Positions 36,284 through 45,700 of a stretch of DNA of 64,000 bases are shown piece after piece (within the stretch, counting starts at the first letter, position 1; the number at the start of each line of letters is the position of its first letter). The notes under the pieces were generated by a model. The model was not told where the DNA came from, ran no database searches, and was given only the letters and a program-made list of their open reading frames with translations. Position numbers and translations under genes: made by a program. This stretch comes from JBMNOU01 sp050943215 (GTDB lineage Bacteria > Bacillota > Clostridia > Christensenellales > SZUA-584), in assembly GCA_050943215.1 (NCBI GenBank), contig JBMNOU010000002.1:10727-74726 (forward strand), given 5' to 3'.

Positions 36284-37477
36284 ATGAATATACTTGTGAT
36301 TAATGCTGGCAGTTCTTCTTTAAAATACCAGCTGATAGAAATTAACAATAATAAGGTTATCGCCAAAGGCCTTGTCGAGCGCATCGGCATCGAAGGATCA
36401 ATATTGACGCATAAACCGGAAACCAAAGATAATGTCATCATAAAGCAGCCCATGCCTGATCATAAAATCGCAATACAGCTGGTGCTTCGTGCGCTGACAG
36501 ACAAAGAGCATGGTGTTGTTTCGAGCATGAGTGAGATCAACGCAGTCGGGCACCGAGTGGTTCATGGGGCTGAGTTATTCTCGGACAGCGTGGTTATTAA
36601 CGATGAAGTAATAGCGGCTATCAATGAGTGCTGTGAACTCGCGCCGCTGCATAATCCGGCCAATTTGATGGGGATTGAGGCTTGCAGAAGCATTATGCCT
36701 GACGTCCCGATGGTTGGCGTGTTTGATACGGCGTTCCATCAGACAATGCCAAAACGCGCATATCTTTATGGCCTTTCTTACGAAGCATATAGTAAATACC
36801 GTATCCGCCGTTATGGTTTTCACGGCACTTCGCATAAATATGTTGCGTCAAGATATGCCGAGCTTGTGGGCAAAGATATCAAAGATCTCAAGATCGTTAC
36901 ATGCCACCTGGGCAATGGTTCTAGTATAACGGCTGTGGACGGAGGCAAATCTATGGACACCTCAATGGGCTTTACGCCGCTTGAGGGCCTTATTATGGGA
37001 ACGCGTTCGGGAGATATCGATCCGGCAATAGTGCCGTATCTGATGGACAAGATGTCTATGAACCTCGATCAGGCTATCACATACCTAAATAAAGAATGCG
37101 GCGTTTACGGAATATCCGGTGTTTCGAGTGATTTCCGCGATTTGCATGCTGCAGCTCAGGCGGGCAATGAATTTGCTAGTACAGCGCTGCAAGCATTTTG
37201 CTATCGGATACGCAAGTTCATTGGCGCTTACGCTGCGGTAATGGGAGGTATTAACGCAATTGTGTTCACTGCAGGCATTGGAGAAAATGATCATTTGGTT
37301 CGCGACTGGTGTATTGACGGGCTTGGGTTCCTCGGCGCATATATCGATAAAGATGCTAACAATATGAGGGGGAAAGAGATCCGCATCTCTTCCGCAGAAT
37401 CAAGCGTTGATATCTGGTGTATCCCGACGAATGAAGAGCTGGCCATTGCCAAAGAAACATATGCGCTTTGCAAATAG
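36284..37477 (+). CDS. ackA: Acetate kinase
   Basis: AckA makes ATP and acetate from acetyl phosphate. The 397 residues have NAGSSSLKYQL near 6, VGHRVVHGAE near 85, FDTAFHQTMP near 147, RYGFHGTSHKYV near 175 (catalytic His and Arg), HLGNGSSI near 206 and FTAGIGEND near 324. The length is as in the family. The strong AGGAGG ribosome binding site and short gap tie it to pta. A T-box-controlled unit begins just after its stop. Confidence 0.97.
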   Translation: MNILVINAGSSSLKYQLIEINNNKVIAKGLVERIGIEGSILTHKPETKDNVIIKQPMPDHKIAIQLVLRALTDKEHGVVSSMSEINAVGHRVVHGAELFSDSVVINDEVIAAINECCELAPLHNPANLMGIEACRSIMPDVPMVGVFDTAFHQTMPKRAYLYGLSYEAYSKYRIRRYGFHGTSHKYVASRYAELVGKDIKDLKIVTCHLGNGSSITAVDGGKSMDTSMGFTPLEGLIMGTRSGDIDPAIVPYLMDKMSMNLDQAITYLNKECGVYGISGVSSDFRDLHAAAQAGNEFASTALQAFCYRIRKFIGAYAAVMGGINAIVFTAGIGENDHLVRDWCIDGLGFLGAYIDKDANNMRGKEIRISSAESSVDIWCIPTNEELAIAKETYALCK

Positions 37478-37479
37478 TA

Positions 37480-37508
37480 TAGACAAAAAAATGGGCTGAG
37501 AGTATAAT
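37480..37508 (+). promoter_or_regulatory. Promoter of the hisS-aspS leader
   Basis: TAGACA (37480-37485), a 17-base spacer and a perfect TATAAT (37503-37508) lie right after the ackA stop. Confidence 0.75.
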
Positions 37509-37514
37509 CAGCAC

Positions 37515-37711
37515 AAGAAGAGGACGCCTATCCATAAATTCAAGCCTTTTAAGGGACTTTTCGACGTGACTGCAATCGAAAAGAAGGCTGTTTGTATAAG
37601 GTAACAGCCTCTTTACAAATAAATCAAGATAGAGTGCCCAAGAGCATTCTTGGGAATCTGGGTGGTACCGCGGGTTTTTCTCGTCCCTGTCTTGTGACGG
37701 GGACGTTTTAT
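37515..37711 (+). promoter_or_regulatory. T-box riboswitch controlling hisS-aspS
   Basis: This tRNA-sensing leader holds the T-box consensus GGGTGGTACCGCG (37660-37672). It is followed by a terminator (37682-37705 plus T-tract) whose 5' arm can pair instead in the antiterminator. Stem III is 37637-37642 with 37649-37654. A Stem I can be drawn from AAGAGG near 37517-37522 pairing with CCTCTT at 37608-37613. Its distal hairpin CTTTTCGA/TCGAAAAG has the GTG-x-x-x-GCAA-like apical loop. The specifier codon is not certain. In high uncharged tRNA, transcription of the synthetase genes continues. Confidence 0.9.
37682..37711 (+). terminator. T-box attenuator terminator
   Basis: Ten-base arms (37682-37691 and 37696-37705, one G-U pair) with a 4-base loop, followed by TTTTATTT. 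It is the default structure of the T-box switch. Confidence 0.88.
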
Positions 37712-37751
37712 TTCCCGGGGTAATAGCCAATATAAATAATCGAGGTGGAAA

Positions 37752-39017
37752 ATGCTGACACAAGCGCCGAAAGGTACGAAAGATATTTTACCTGCCCAAA
37801 GCGGAAAATGGCAATATATCGAGGCGGTCATCAGGGATATTTGCGCTAAATTCGGATACAGCGAGATTAGGACGCCTGTATTTGAACATACAGAGCTTTA
37901 TCTAAGGGGCGTCGGCGATACGACGGATATTGTGCAAAAAGAGATGTATACTTTTTTGGACAAGGGACAGCGCAGCATCACGTTAAAACCTGAGGGTACG
38001 GCAGGTGTTGTCAGGAGCTTTATTGAAAACAAGCTCTTTGCCGAAGCGCAGCCTACAAAGATGTATTACCTTTCAACACCTGTTTTCAGGTACGAACGGC
38101 CTCAGGCAGGGCGCCTTAGGGAACATCATCAGTTTGGTATCGAAGTGTTTGGAGCAGCGGGCCCTTCTATTGATGCTGAAGTGATCTCGGTTGCGTTATC
38201 GCTTTTTGATACACTACATATCAAAGATTTAAAGCTTAACATCAACAGCATTGGCTGCAAGGCATGCCGGCCTCAGTATAACGCTGCGCTTAGAGACTTT
38301 TTACGGCAAAACGCCAGCGATTTATGCAAGACATGCCGTGAAAGGATGGTCGCAAATCCGCTTCGAACGCTGGACTGCAAAGAAGAGGGGTGCAATAAAG
38401 TTCTTGATGGCGCACCCGTCATGCTAGATTATCTGTGTGAAGGTTGCCATACACATTTTAAAGGTCTAAAAACACGGCTTGAAAGCGCTGGGATCGATTA
38501 TACGGTAAATCCGTTTATCGTTCGCGGCCTCGACTACTACACAAAAACGGTGTTTGAGATCATTTCGACGGGAATCGGCGCGCAAGGAACCGTCTGCGGC
38601 GGCGGAAGGTATGACGGGCTTGTTGAAGAGATCGGGGGGCCGCCAACGCCTGGTATTGGTTTTGGCCTTGGCATAGAGCGACTGCTACTCGTACTAGAAT
38701 CGCTGGGGATAAATCTTCCGGCAACAGAAAAAACTGATATCTATGTTTGCACTCTTGGAGAAACGGCGAATATTGAAGGTTTTTGTATTGCCGCAAAGCT
38801 TCGGAAGATGGGAATCAAGGCCGATGTTGACCATATGGGCAGAAGCTTAAAAGCACAGCTTAAATATGCGAATAAAACCGGCGCCTCAAGGGTTATTATA
38901 ATCGGAGAAGATGAAATAAAAAAAGGTGTCGCCGTGGTTAGGGATATGAAAAACAGCACGGAAAATATTGTTCCTCTTAAGGAACTGAATGAATTGATAA
39001 AGGCAGGTCTACAATGA
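37752..39017 (+). CDS. hisS: Histidyl-tRNA synthetase
   Basis: This class II synthetase has 421 residues. It begins MLTQAPKGTKDILP and shows motif 2 as FRYERPQAGRLREHHQFGIEVFG (near 112-134), the His-binding RGLDYYTKTVFEI near 258 and motif 3 GFGLGIERLLL near 302. A CKTCRERM...C pattern near 193-220 gives a small Cys-rich insert common in Firmicutes. The C-terminal anticodon domain is present. AGGTGG precedes the ATG, and the stop overlaps aspS by 4 bases. Confidence 0.97.
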   Translation: MLTQAPKGTKDILPAQSGKWQYIEAVIRDICAKFGYSEIRTPVFEHTELYLRGVGDTTDIVQKEMYTFLDKGQRSITLKPEGTAGVVRSFIENKLFAEAQPTKMYYLSTPVFRYERPQAGRLREHHQFGIEVFGAAGPSIDAEVISVALSLFDTLHIKDLKLNINSIGCKACRPQYNAALRDFLRQNASDLCKTCRERMVANPLRTLDCKEEGCNKVLDGAPVMLDYLCEGCHTHFKGLKTRLESAGIDYTVNPFIVRGLDYYTKTVFEIISTGIGAQGTVCGGGRYDGLVEEIGGPPTPGIGFGLGIERLLLVLESLGINLPATEKTDIYVCTLGETANIEGFCIAAKLRKMGIKADVDHMGRSLKAQLKYANKTGASRVIIIGEDEIKKGVAVVRDMKNSTENIVPLKELNELIKAGLQ

Positions 39018-40795
39018 GCGAGTTTTTGCAAGGATGGAAGAGGACAGATTATTGCACCCGTTTTTCGGTGGATGATATCCGCCGAGACGTTACGTTGATG
39101 GGATGGGTACAGACGCGCCGAGATCTGGGCGCATTGATTTTTGTCGATTTGAGAGACAGAACGGGTATCATGCAGCTGGTTTTTGACGAATCGCTTATGG
39201 AAGATGATTTTTCTAAAGCTGAGAGCTTAAGAAGCGAGTTTGTGATTGCGGTAAAAGGTACTATTGTGAGGCGCGATCCCGAGACGATCAACGAAAAACT
39301 GCCCACGGGATTGATTGAGCTTAAAGTAAAGTCACTTAAAATATTAAGCAAAGCACAGACGCCGCCGTTTGAGATTACCGATGACACCGCCGTTCGGGAA
39401 GAGGTGCGTTTAAAATACAGGTATCTTGACCTACGCAGACCAGTGATGCAAAAAAACATGCTGATGAGAAGCCGGATCTCTGCAGCAGCGAGAGATTACC
39501 TTACAAAAAACGGTTTTATAGATATCGAGACGCCGGTGCTGACAAAGAGCACACCGGAAGGCGCACGGGATTATCTGGTTCCTTCAAGAATCCATGAAGG
39601 CAGTTTCTATGCGCTGCCGCAGTCTCCGCAGACATTAAAACAGTTATTGATGATATCTGGATTTGACAGATATTTTCAGATCGTTAAATGTTTCAGAGAT
39701 GAGGATCTGCGTGCAGATAGACAACCTGAGTTCACGCAAATAGACATTGAAATGTCTTTCGTGGACGTGGATGATATTATCGAAGTTAACGAGGGGCTGA
39801 TTGCGCATATTTTTAAACAAACGATGGGAATCGACATATCGCTGCCACTGAAAAGGCTAACTTATAAAGAGGCTATGGACCGGTACGGGTCGGACAAGCC
39901 GGATACACGGTTTGGGCTTGAACTTATTAACGTCAGCGATGTTGTGGAAAACACTGGGTTCAAGGTTTTTTCTTCGGTCGTTAAAAACGGGGGCAGCGTA
40001 CGAGCAATCAACGTCAAAGGCGGAGTCGATAAATTTGCAAGGAAAGAGATCGATGCGCTTGTGGATTTTGTCAAAATATTCGGAGCCAAGGGGATGGCAT
40101 GGATATCGATGAAACAGGATGGCATGCAGTCGCCCATCACAAAGTTCTTTAATGAGGAAGAATTGTTAAAGCTGCTTCAAAGAACGGAAGCTAAAACGGG
40201 GGATATTATTTTCTTTGTGGGAGACAAGGACAAGGTTGTTTATGACGCACTCGGCAACCTGCGTTTAAAACTCGCTGAAAAGCTCGAATTGATTGACGAG
40301 AGCGTTTTTGATTTGTTATGGGTGGTCGATTTCCCTGTGTTTGAATATAGTGAGGAGGAAAAGCGTTATACGGCCATGCACCATCCTTTTACGTCTCCGA
40401 AGGATGAGGATGTCGATAAACTTGAAAGCAATCCGGCCAACGCATACGCAAAGGCATACGATATCGTATTAAATGGCAACGAGATCGGCGGCGGAAGCAT
40501 CCGTATACATAGCTCGCATGTTCAGGAAAAGATGCTAAAGGCACTCGGATTTTCAAAAGAGCAGGCATGGGAAAATTTTGGTTTCTTGCTCGAAGCATTA
40601 AAATATGGTGCACCTCCGCACGGCGGTATCGCATACGGCCTTGATAGGCTGGCTATGCTACTTCTTAGGCGTTCGTCGATTAGGGATGTGATTGCGTTTC
40701 CAAAGGTACAGAATGCGTCATGCCCAATGACAGGAGCGCCCTCAAAGGTATCGGCAAAACAGCTTGACGAACTGAGTTTAAAGGTAACGGAGTAA
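39014..40795 (+). CDS. aspS: Aspartyl-tRNA synthetase
   Basis: The bacterial-type AspRS has 593 residues: an N-terminal OB anticodon-binding domain (MGWVQTRRDLGALIFVDLRDR), motif 2 FRDEDLRADRQPEFTQIDIEMSF split around residues 220-242, the GAD insertion domain (about 280-415) and motif 3 GIAYGLDRLAMLLL near 539. Whether it also charges tRNA(Asn) depends on anticodon-loop residues I cannot judge. It is coupled to hisS under the same T-box. Confidence 0.97.
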   Translation: MSEFLQGWKRTDYCTRFSVDDIRRDVTLMGWVQTRRDLGALIFVDLRDRTGIMQLVFDESLMEDDFSKAESLRSEFVIAVKGTIVRRDPETINEKLPTGLIELKVKSLKILSKAQTPPFEITDDTAVREEVRLKYRYLDLRRPVMQKNMLMRSRISAAARDYLTKNGFIDIETPVLTKSTPEGARDYLVPSRIHEGSFYALPQSPQTLKQLLMISGFDRYFQIVKCFRDEDLRADRQPEFTQIDIEMSFVDVDDIIEVNEGLIAHIFKQTMGIDISLPLKRLTYKEAMDRYGSDKPDTRFGLELINVSDVVENTGFKVFSSVVKNGGSVRAINVKGGVDKFARKEIDALVDFVKIFGAKGMAWISMKQDGMQSPITKFFNEEELLKLLQRTEAKTGDIIFFVGDKDKVVYDALGNLRLKLAEKLELIDESVFDLLWVVDFPVFEYSEEEKRYTAMHHPFTSPKDEDVDKLESNPANAYAKAYDIVLNGNEIGGGSIRIHSSHVQEKMLKALGFSKEQAWENFGFLLEALKYGAPPHGGIAYGLDRLAMLLLRRSSIRDVIAFPKVQNASCPMTGAPSKVSAKQLDELSLKVTE

Positions 40796-41485
40796 TTGAA
40801 CGATTTCTCGAGGCATGAAAAACTAATTGGTGCTGAGGGTATGGAGAAGCTTTCAGAGGCCCATGTCGCAATATTCGGTATAGGCGGCGTTGGCGGATAT
40901 ACGGCGGAAGCGCTCTCGAGGGCAGCGGTGGGGCGCATCACGCTGATAGATAGCGACAATGTGGAGGTAACTAATATTAACAGGCAGATCGTCGCGCTGA
41001 AAAGCACGGTTGGAGAGCCTAAGGTTTTAGTGATGCAATCGCGCATCAAAGATATTAATCCGCATTGCGCCGTAACCACAAAAATGGTTTTTGTCACAGC
41101 CGAAAACGCAGGTGAGTTGCTGACGGATATCACTTATGCCATTGATGCGGTCGATAACGTAAGCGCAAAGCTTGCAATTATAACGGCATGCAGGGAAAAA
41201 GATATACCTATCATTTCGGCAATGGGCGCTGGCAACAAGCTGGCAGGAATCTTTCATGTAGCCGATGTTTTTGATACAAAGAATGATGCATTGGCCAGAG
41301 TAATGCGCAGGGAATTAAGGAAACGTGGCATCGAGAGTCTAAAAGTGGTCTGCAGCGATATGCCGGGAGTACAAGAGGTAACGGCAAACGAACCGATACC
41401 CAGCATATCGTACATGCCGGGACTATGCGGACTAACGATTGCCGGAGAGGTTATCAGAGATATTATCGGGTGGAAAAATGGTTGA
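40796..41485 (+). CDS. tcdA: tRNA threonylcarbamoyladenosine dehydratase (TcdA/CsdL family)
   Basis: This E1-like (ThiF-fold) enzyme makes the cyclic form of t6A37 in tRNAs. The 229 residues start SRHEKLIGAEGMEKLSEAHV, have the nucleotide motif IFGIGGVGGYTAEALSRA near 28, DSDNVEVTNINRQIVAL near 53, and YAIDAVDNVSAKLAII near 117. A TTG start directly follows the aspS stop and needs coupling, because its upstream GGAG is inside aspS. It has no UBL partner here, as expected for TcdA. Confidence 0.9.
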   Translation: MNDFSRHEKLIGAEGMEKLSEAHVAIFGIGGVGGYTAEALSRAAVGRITLIDSDNVEVTNINRQIVALKSTVGEPKVLVMQSRIKDINPHCAVTTKMVFVTAENAGELLTDITYAIDAVDNVSAKLAIITACREKDIPIISAMGAGNKLAGIFHVADVFDTKNDALARVMRRELRKRGIESLKVVCSDMPGVQEVTANEPIPSISYMPGLCGLTIAGEVIRDIIGWKNG

Positions 41486-41906
41486 ATACGGAGAAGTCGT
41501 TGAAATCAAAGGAAATGTGGCAATGGTCAAATTCCGCCGTTCATCGGCATGTGGCCGCTGCGGAGCATGCGGCATGCTGTCAAGCCAGAACGAGATTGTC
41601 GTACAAGTGCCCAACGATTTGAATGCTCGGGTTGGTGACGATATAGCGGTTAGCATCAAGATGCAAAAGGCGATAAAAGCGTCTGTCATCGCTTATGTTT
41701 TTCCGCTTATTATGCTGGTTGTAGGCATATTTGTTGGATGGCTGCTGTCTGACGTTTGGAACGTTTTTTCTAATACCGATGTGACAATGGCTTTATGTGC
41801 AATTATTTTTGTTTTAGTTTCCTTTTTGCTGTTAAAAATCGCTTCCCCGATATATAATAAGACGGTAAGGAATGTTTATACGATGGTCAGAAAAAAAGAC
41901 AGTTAG
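41478..41906 (+). CDS. RseC/MucC-family (SoxR-reducing type) membrane protein
   Basis: From ATG 41478 the protein has 142 residues. The N-terminal domain contains a Cys cluster, SACGRCGACGML near 22, after GEVVEIKGNVAMVKF, then two membrane helices (about 76-98 and 103-125). This is the RseC family, linked to Rnf-type electron transport and SoxR reduction in other bacteria. In Clostridia its task is unclear; an iron-sulphur or disulphide role at the membrane is inferred. It overlaps the end of tcdA by 8 bases. Confidence 0.8.
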   Translation: MVEYGEVVEIKGNVAMVKFRRSSACGRCGACGMLSSQNEIVVQVPNDLNARVGDDIAVSIKMQKAIKASVIAYVFPLIMLVVGIFVGWLLSDVWNVFSNTDVTMALCAIIFVLVSFLLLKIASPIYNKTVRNVYTMVRKKDS

Positions 41907-42004
41907 CAATATGCGTTATTTGCCAAAATATATGGTGCAGAATGGTAAATAGATGTGGTATTATGAAGTATAATTTAAAAAACAAAGGGTAAGGGAGACA
42001 AAAG

Positions 42005-42331
42005 ATGACAGAAAAAACAGTAGAGATTACAAACGTCAATTTTGATGAAAAAGTTACAAGTTCTGATCAACCGGTATTAATTGATTTTTGGGCGGAATGG
42101 TGTGCGCCATGCCGTATGCTTTCGCCGGTTATTGAAGAAATTGCACAAATGTATGAAGGGAAAGCCGTAATAGGCAAAGTCAATATTGATGAACAGACAG
42201 AGCTGGCTCAGCAATTTGGCGTTATGAGTATACCGACGCTACTGCTTTTTAAGGACGGAAAGGTTGCTGGAAAATCAGTCGGCGTTGTTGGGAAGGATAA
42301 AATCTCCAGTATGCTGGACGCAGCGTTATAA
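42005..42331 (+). CDS. trxA: Thioredoxin
   Basis: This small dithiol carrier has 108 residues: FWAEWCAPCRMLSPV with the WCAPC (WCxPC) active site near 32-36, VNIDEQTELAQQFGVMSIPTLLLF near 60-83 with the cis-Pro, and the Gly-rich end. Canonical WCGPC has Gly in place of Ala; WCAPC is also seen in Clostridia. The ATG follows AAGGGAG. It is a single-gene unit with a terminator. Confidence 0.95.
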   Translation: MTEKTVEITNVNFDEKVTSSDQPVLIDFWAEWCAPCRMLSPVIEEIAQMYEGKAVIGKVNIDEQTELAQQFGVMSIPTLLLFKDGKVAGKSVGVVGKDKISSMLDAAL

Positions 42332-42347
42332 AAACCTTTCGGTTTTT
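42330..42347 (+). terminator. Terminator of trxA
   Basis: AAAAACC (42330-42336) and GGTTTTT (42341-42347) pair around a 4-base loop directly at the trxA stop. The stem is A/T-rich, but the position is right. Confidence 0.6.
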
Positions 42348-42394
42348 ATAAGGAAAACTTGATATAATCCAAAATTATATATTTCGGGGTTATC

Positions 42395-42655
42395 ATGGAA
42401 CCATTAAGAGTATCGACCAAATCTCAACCTAAGTCTGTCGCTGGGGCGATTGCGGCGATGATTAACGATTATCAAAAAGCAGAGGTTTTAGCTGTTGGAG
42501 CGGGCGCTGTCAATCAGGCGATTAAAGCGATAGCGATTACCAGAGGTTTTATGGCGCCTCGAGGTATTGATTTGGTCGTGATACCTGCATTTGCAAATGT
42601 TGAGATTGACGGGGTACTCAGAACCTCAATTAAATTGCTTGTCGAAATTCGTTAA
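42395..42655 (+). CDS. spoVS: Stage V sporulation protein S
   Basis: The 86 residues start MEPLRVSTKSQPKSVAGAIA and contain AVGAGAVNQAIKAIAITRG near 33 and VVIPAFANVEIDG near 63. This is a textbook SpoVS, an Alba-like nucleic-acid-binding fold. In Bacillus it is needed for spore coat and cortex completion and affects septation. It has GGGG upstream and is followed by a strong terminator, so it is separate from smc. Confidence 0.96.
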   Translation: MEPLRVSTKSQPKSVAGAIAAMINDYQKAEVLAVGAGAVNQAIKAIAITRGFMAPRGIDLVVIPAFANVEIDGVLRTSIKLLVEIR

Positions 42656-42667
42656 TTCTTTGTATTT

Positions 42668-42690
42668 TCGGCAATTGCCGATTTTTTTTT
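42668..42690 (+). terminator. Terminator of spoVS
   Basis: TCGGC (42668-42672) and GCCGA (42677-42681) with an AATT loop, followed by nine T (42682-42690). Confidence 0.85.
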
Positions 42691-42716
42691 GAAATAATGA
42701 AAGCGGGTCGTTAATA

Positions 42717-45700
42717 TTGTTTTTAAAATGCATTGAAATGACTGGATTTAAATCTTTTCCGGAAAAAACTGTTATGCATATCAATGGGTCTATTACGGGC
42801 GTTGTTGGGCCAAACGGCAGCGGAAAAAGTAACGTATCCGATGCCGTCAGGTGGGTACTTGGCGAGCAAAGTGCAAAAACGCTGAGGGGAAGCGTTATGC
42901 AGGATGTAATTTTTGCAGGTACGCAAAAAAGAAGCCCACGTTCCTTTTGCGAGGTATCGTTGATATTCGATAACAGTAGCAGCAAAATAAACACGGCTTA
43001 TTCCGAAATTCAGGTGACGCGTAAGCTTTATAGATCCGGTGAGAGTGAGTATTATTTAAACAATGTCAGATGCCGTTTAAAAGATATACTTAGTATGTTT
43101 AGGGATACCGGTATCGGTAAAGAGGGATATTCGATTATCGGGCAGGGCAAGATTGACGATATACTTAGCGAAAAATCCACTGAAAGAAGGCTGATTTTTG
43201 AAGAAGCTTCGGGCATTATGAAATATAGGGTACGCAAGGAGGAAGCGGAAAGAAAACTTGAGAGAACGCGGTATAACCTGATACGCATTGAGGATATTTT
43301 GAATGAACAGCAGCTGCGGATAATTCCGCTGAAAAAACAGGCCGATGATGCGGCAAAGTATCTTGAACTTAGCGAGAGGCTCAAGCATCTTGAACTCAAC
43401 CTGTTTTTTTACAATTACGATAAAGGGCAGGAACGCATTGTAAAGCTGCGCCAGTCAAAAGAGGGGCTTGCAGAGGAACGTGAGCAAAAAGAGCTTTTGC
43501 TTAAAGACATAGCAGAGCGGCTTAATAGCGAACAGCAAAGTGCAAAGCAGCTCGAGCAGGCCGGAGACGCACTGTCGCAAAAATTGAGCGGCAGCATGGC
43601 AGAGCTTGAGCATATTGAAGGAGAGATAAGGCTATGCAGCGAGCGCACGGCCAACATGGAAAAAGATTCTGCAAGAGTTTCTCAGGAGTTGGCCGAAGCG
43701 CAGGCGAAGACATCAGCAATTTTGGAAAGCCAAACGAAAAATGCAGATAGATTGAGGCAAATCGAACAAGAAGTAGAGAAACACCGGCAATTTGCTAAAG
43801 AGACAAACGGGCAGCTTATGTCGCTCAGCAGTGTTTTTAAAGACAGAATGCAGATAATCGAAACAGTGCAGAGCGATAAAGTTGAAACAATACAAAAAAT
43901 GGCCGATGTAAAAAGCACTATCTTTGCACTCCGTGAAAAAGAACAAAATATATTACAGCTTAAGCAAGAGACAATTAAAAGGCTTGAGCAGATCGAAAAA
44001 CAACAGGAAAAAAACGAGACAGCTCTAGATAGACTTAAAGAAGACTTGGCTTTGTCAGAGAGCCAGGGCACTGAGCATCTTAATGCATATAATGAAAAAG
44101 TGTTTTTGAAGAATCGGATCATACGGCAAATCTCAGAGGAAAGGAACGCACTTGATACGGCGCGCAGGGAATTTGCGGCATGTACGTCTTCAGTTAAAAT
44201 CCTTCAGGATATGAAAAATAGCTATGATGGTTATATAGACAGTGTCAAAAAGCTGATGGCTGCCGCAAGGGAACACAGCGATATCGGCAGGCGTATTATT
44301 GGACCCTTTGCCAATGTGATCAGCGTACCGCAAAAATACGAAACGGCAATGGAAACTTGTCTTGGTGCTGCGCTTCAAAACATCGTTGTGGAAGATGAGT
44401 ATGACGCAAAACATATCATATCATTCCTTCGGAAGAATAATATAGGCAGGGTGACTTTTCTGCCGCTTAAAGCGCTAACCCCACGGCATCTTTCGGACCA
44501 GGAGAGAGATGTTCTGCTTGAGAGAGGCGTTTTGGGAGTGGCAAGCGAGATTATTTCATGTGATAAGACTATAAAAAAAGCGGCTGATTTTTTGCTGGGC
44601 CGCACTGTCGTAGTTGAAAACAGCGATACGGCGATTCGTATCATGCGTGCGTATCAATATTCATTCCGGGCTGTTACGCTAGGAGGAGATGTGTACCATC
44701 CCGGTGGGACGATTACAGGCGGCAGCATCCGTAAAAACAGGGGCGGAATTGTTTCGAGAGATAGAAGAGAAGAGGAACTCAAACAGCGCCTTGAGCACCT
44801 CGGTAACGAGGTATTAGAGAATGAAAAAAAATTGCAGAAAAAATTGTTCGAGCATGATTCATTGATGGCTGAAATCGAGGCTGCACGCAAGAATTTGCAC
44901 GACAATGAGTTAATGATAGCCACCGGTAAAGAGAAACTAGAAGCATTAACTATATCCATCTACGAAATGAAAAAAGCGGCCGACCAGTTAATACAGGAAC
45001 GAGAAACATTTGATTCAAATGCAGCTTTTGTCATAAAAGAAATCCGCGAATTAACTGCGCTTAAGCAGGATATTGAGCAATCTACCGAGTCTAAAAATAA
45101 TGATTATAAGCAGCTGGAGGAAGAATATAAAGAGAATGCGGCTGCTATCGAAGAAATGAAAAATAAGCTGCATGATGCTGAAATCAGCATCGCCGAGTTG
45201 CTTAAAGAAAAAACCGCTCTTGTCAGAGACAACGAAAGGCTTAATCGTGAGAAGCAGGACATTGAAAAAGCCGGGGCTTCAAGGAAAGAGACTCTGCGGT
45301 TGAATGAGCAAAGCATTGAAAACCTGTTCATACAAAAAAAAGAGTTTACGTTGCTCCAACAGCAAAGAACGGCTTTGATGGATGAAATAATAAAACAACA
45401 GGAAGACATGCATGCAAAAAGGGATTTGGTCAACAAAATACTCATTGAAAGAAACCAGAGCCTGACGGAGATACGGAAAGAGATCAGCGAGCTTACCGAA
45501 AAAGCGATGCGTTTAGAATTTAATATAGAAAAAGTAGAAGCCGGGATACAGACCGCCCAAAACAGGCTTTGGGATAGTTATCAGCTGACCTACGCAAACG
45601 CATTGCCGCACCGGGAAGAGATCGATGTATCATCTGCCCAGACCGAGGTGGACAATATCAAAAACAGGATGCGTGGTCTTGGAAGCGTGAACCCGAATGC

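Noticed and set aside
42340..42368. Sigma-H promoter for spoVS
   Set aside because: AAGGAAAA resembles a sigma-H -35 box, but no GAAT-type -10 lies at the right distance; only a TATAAT without a good -35 is visible.
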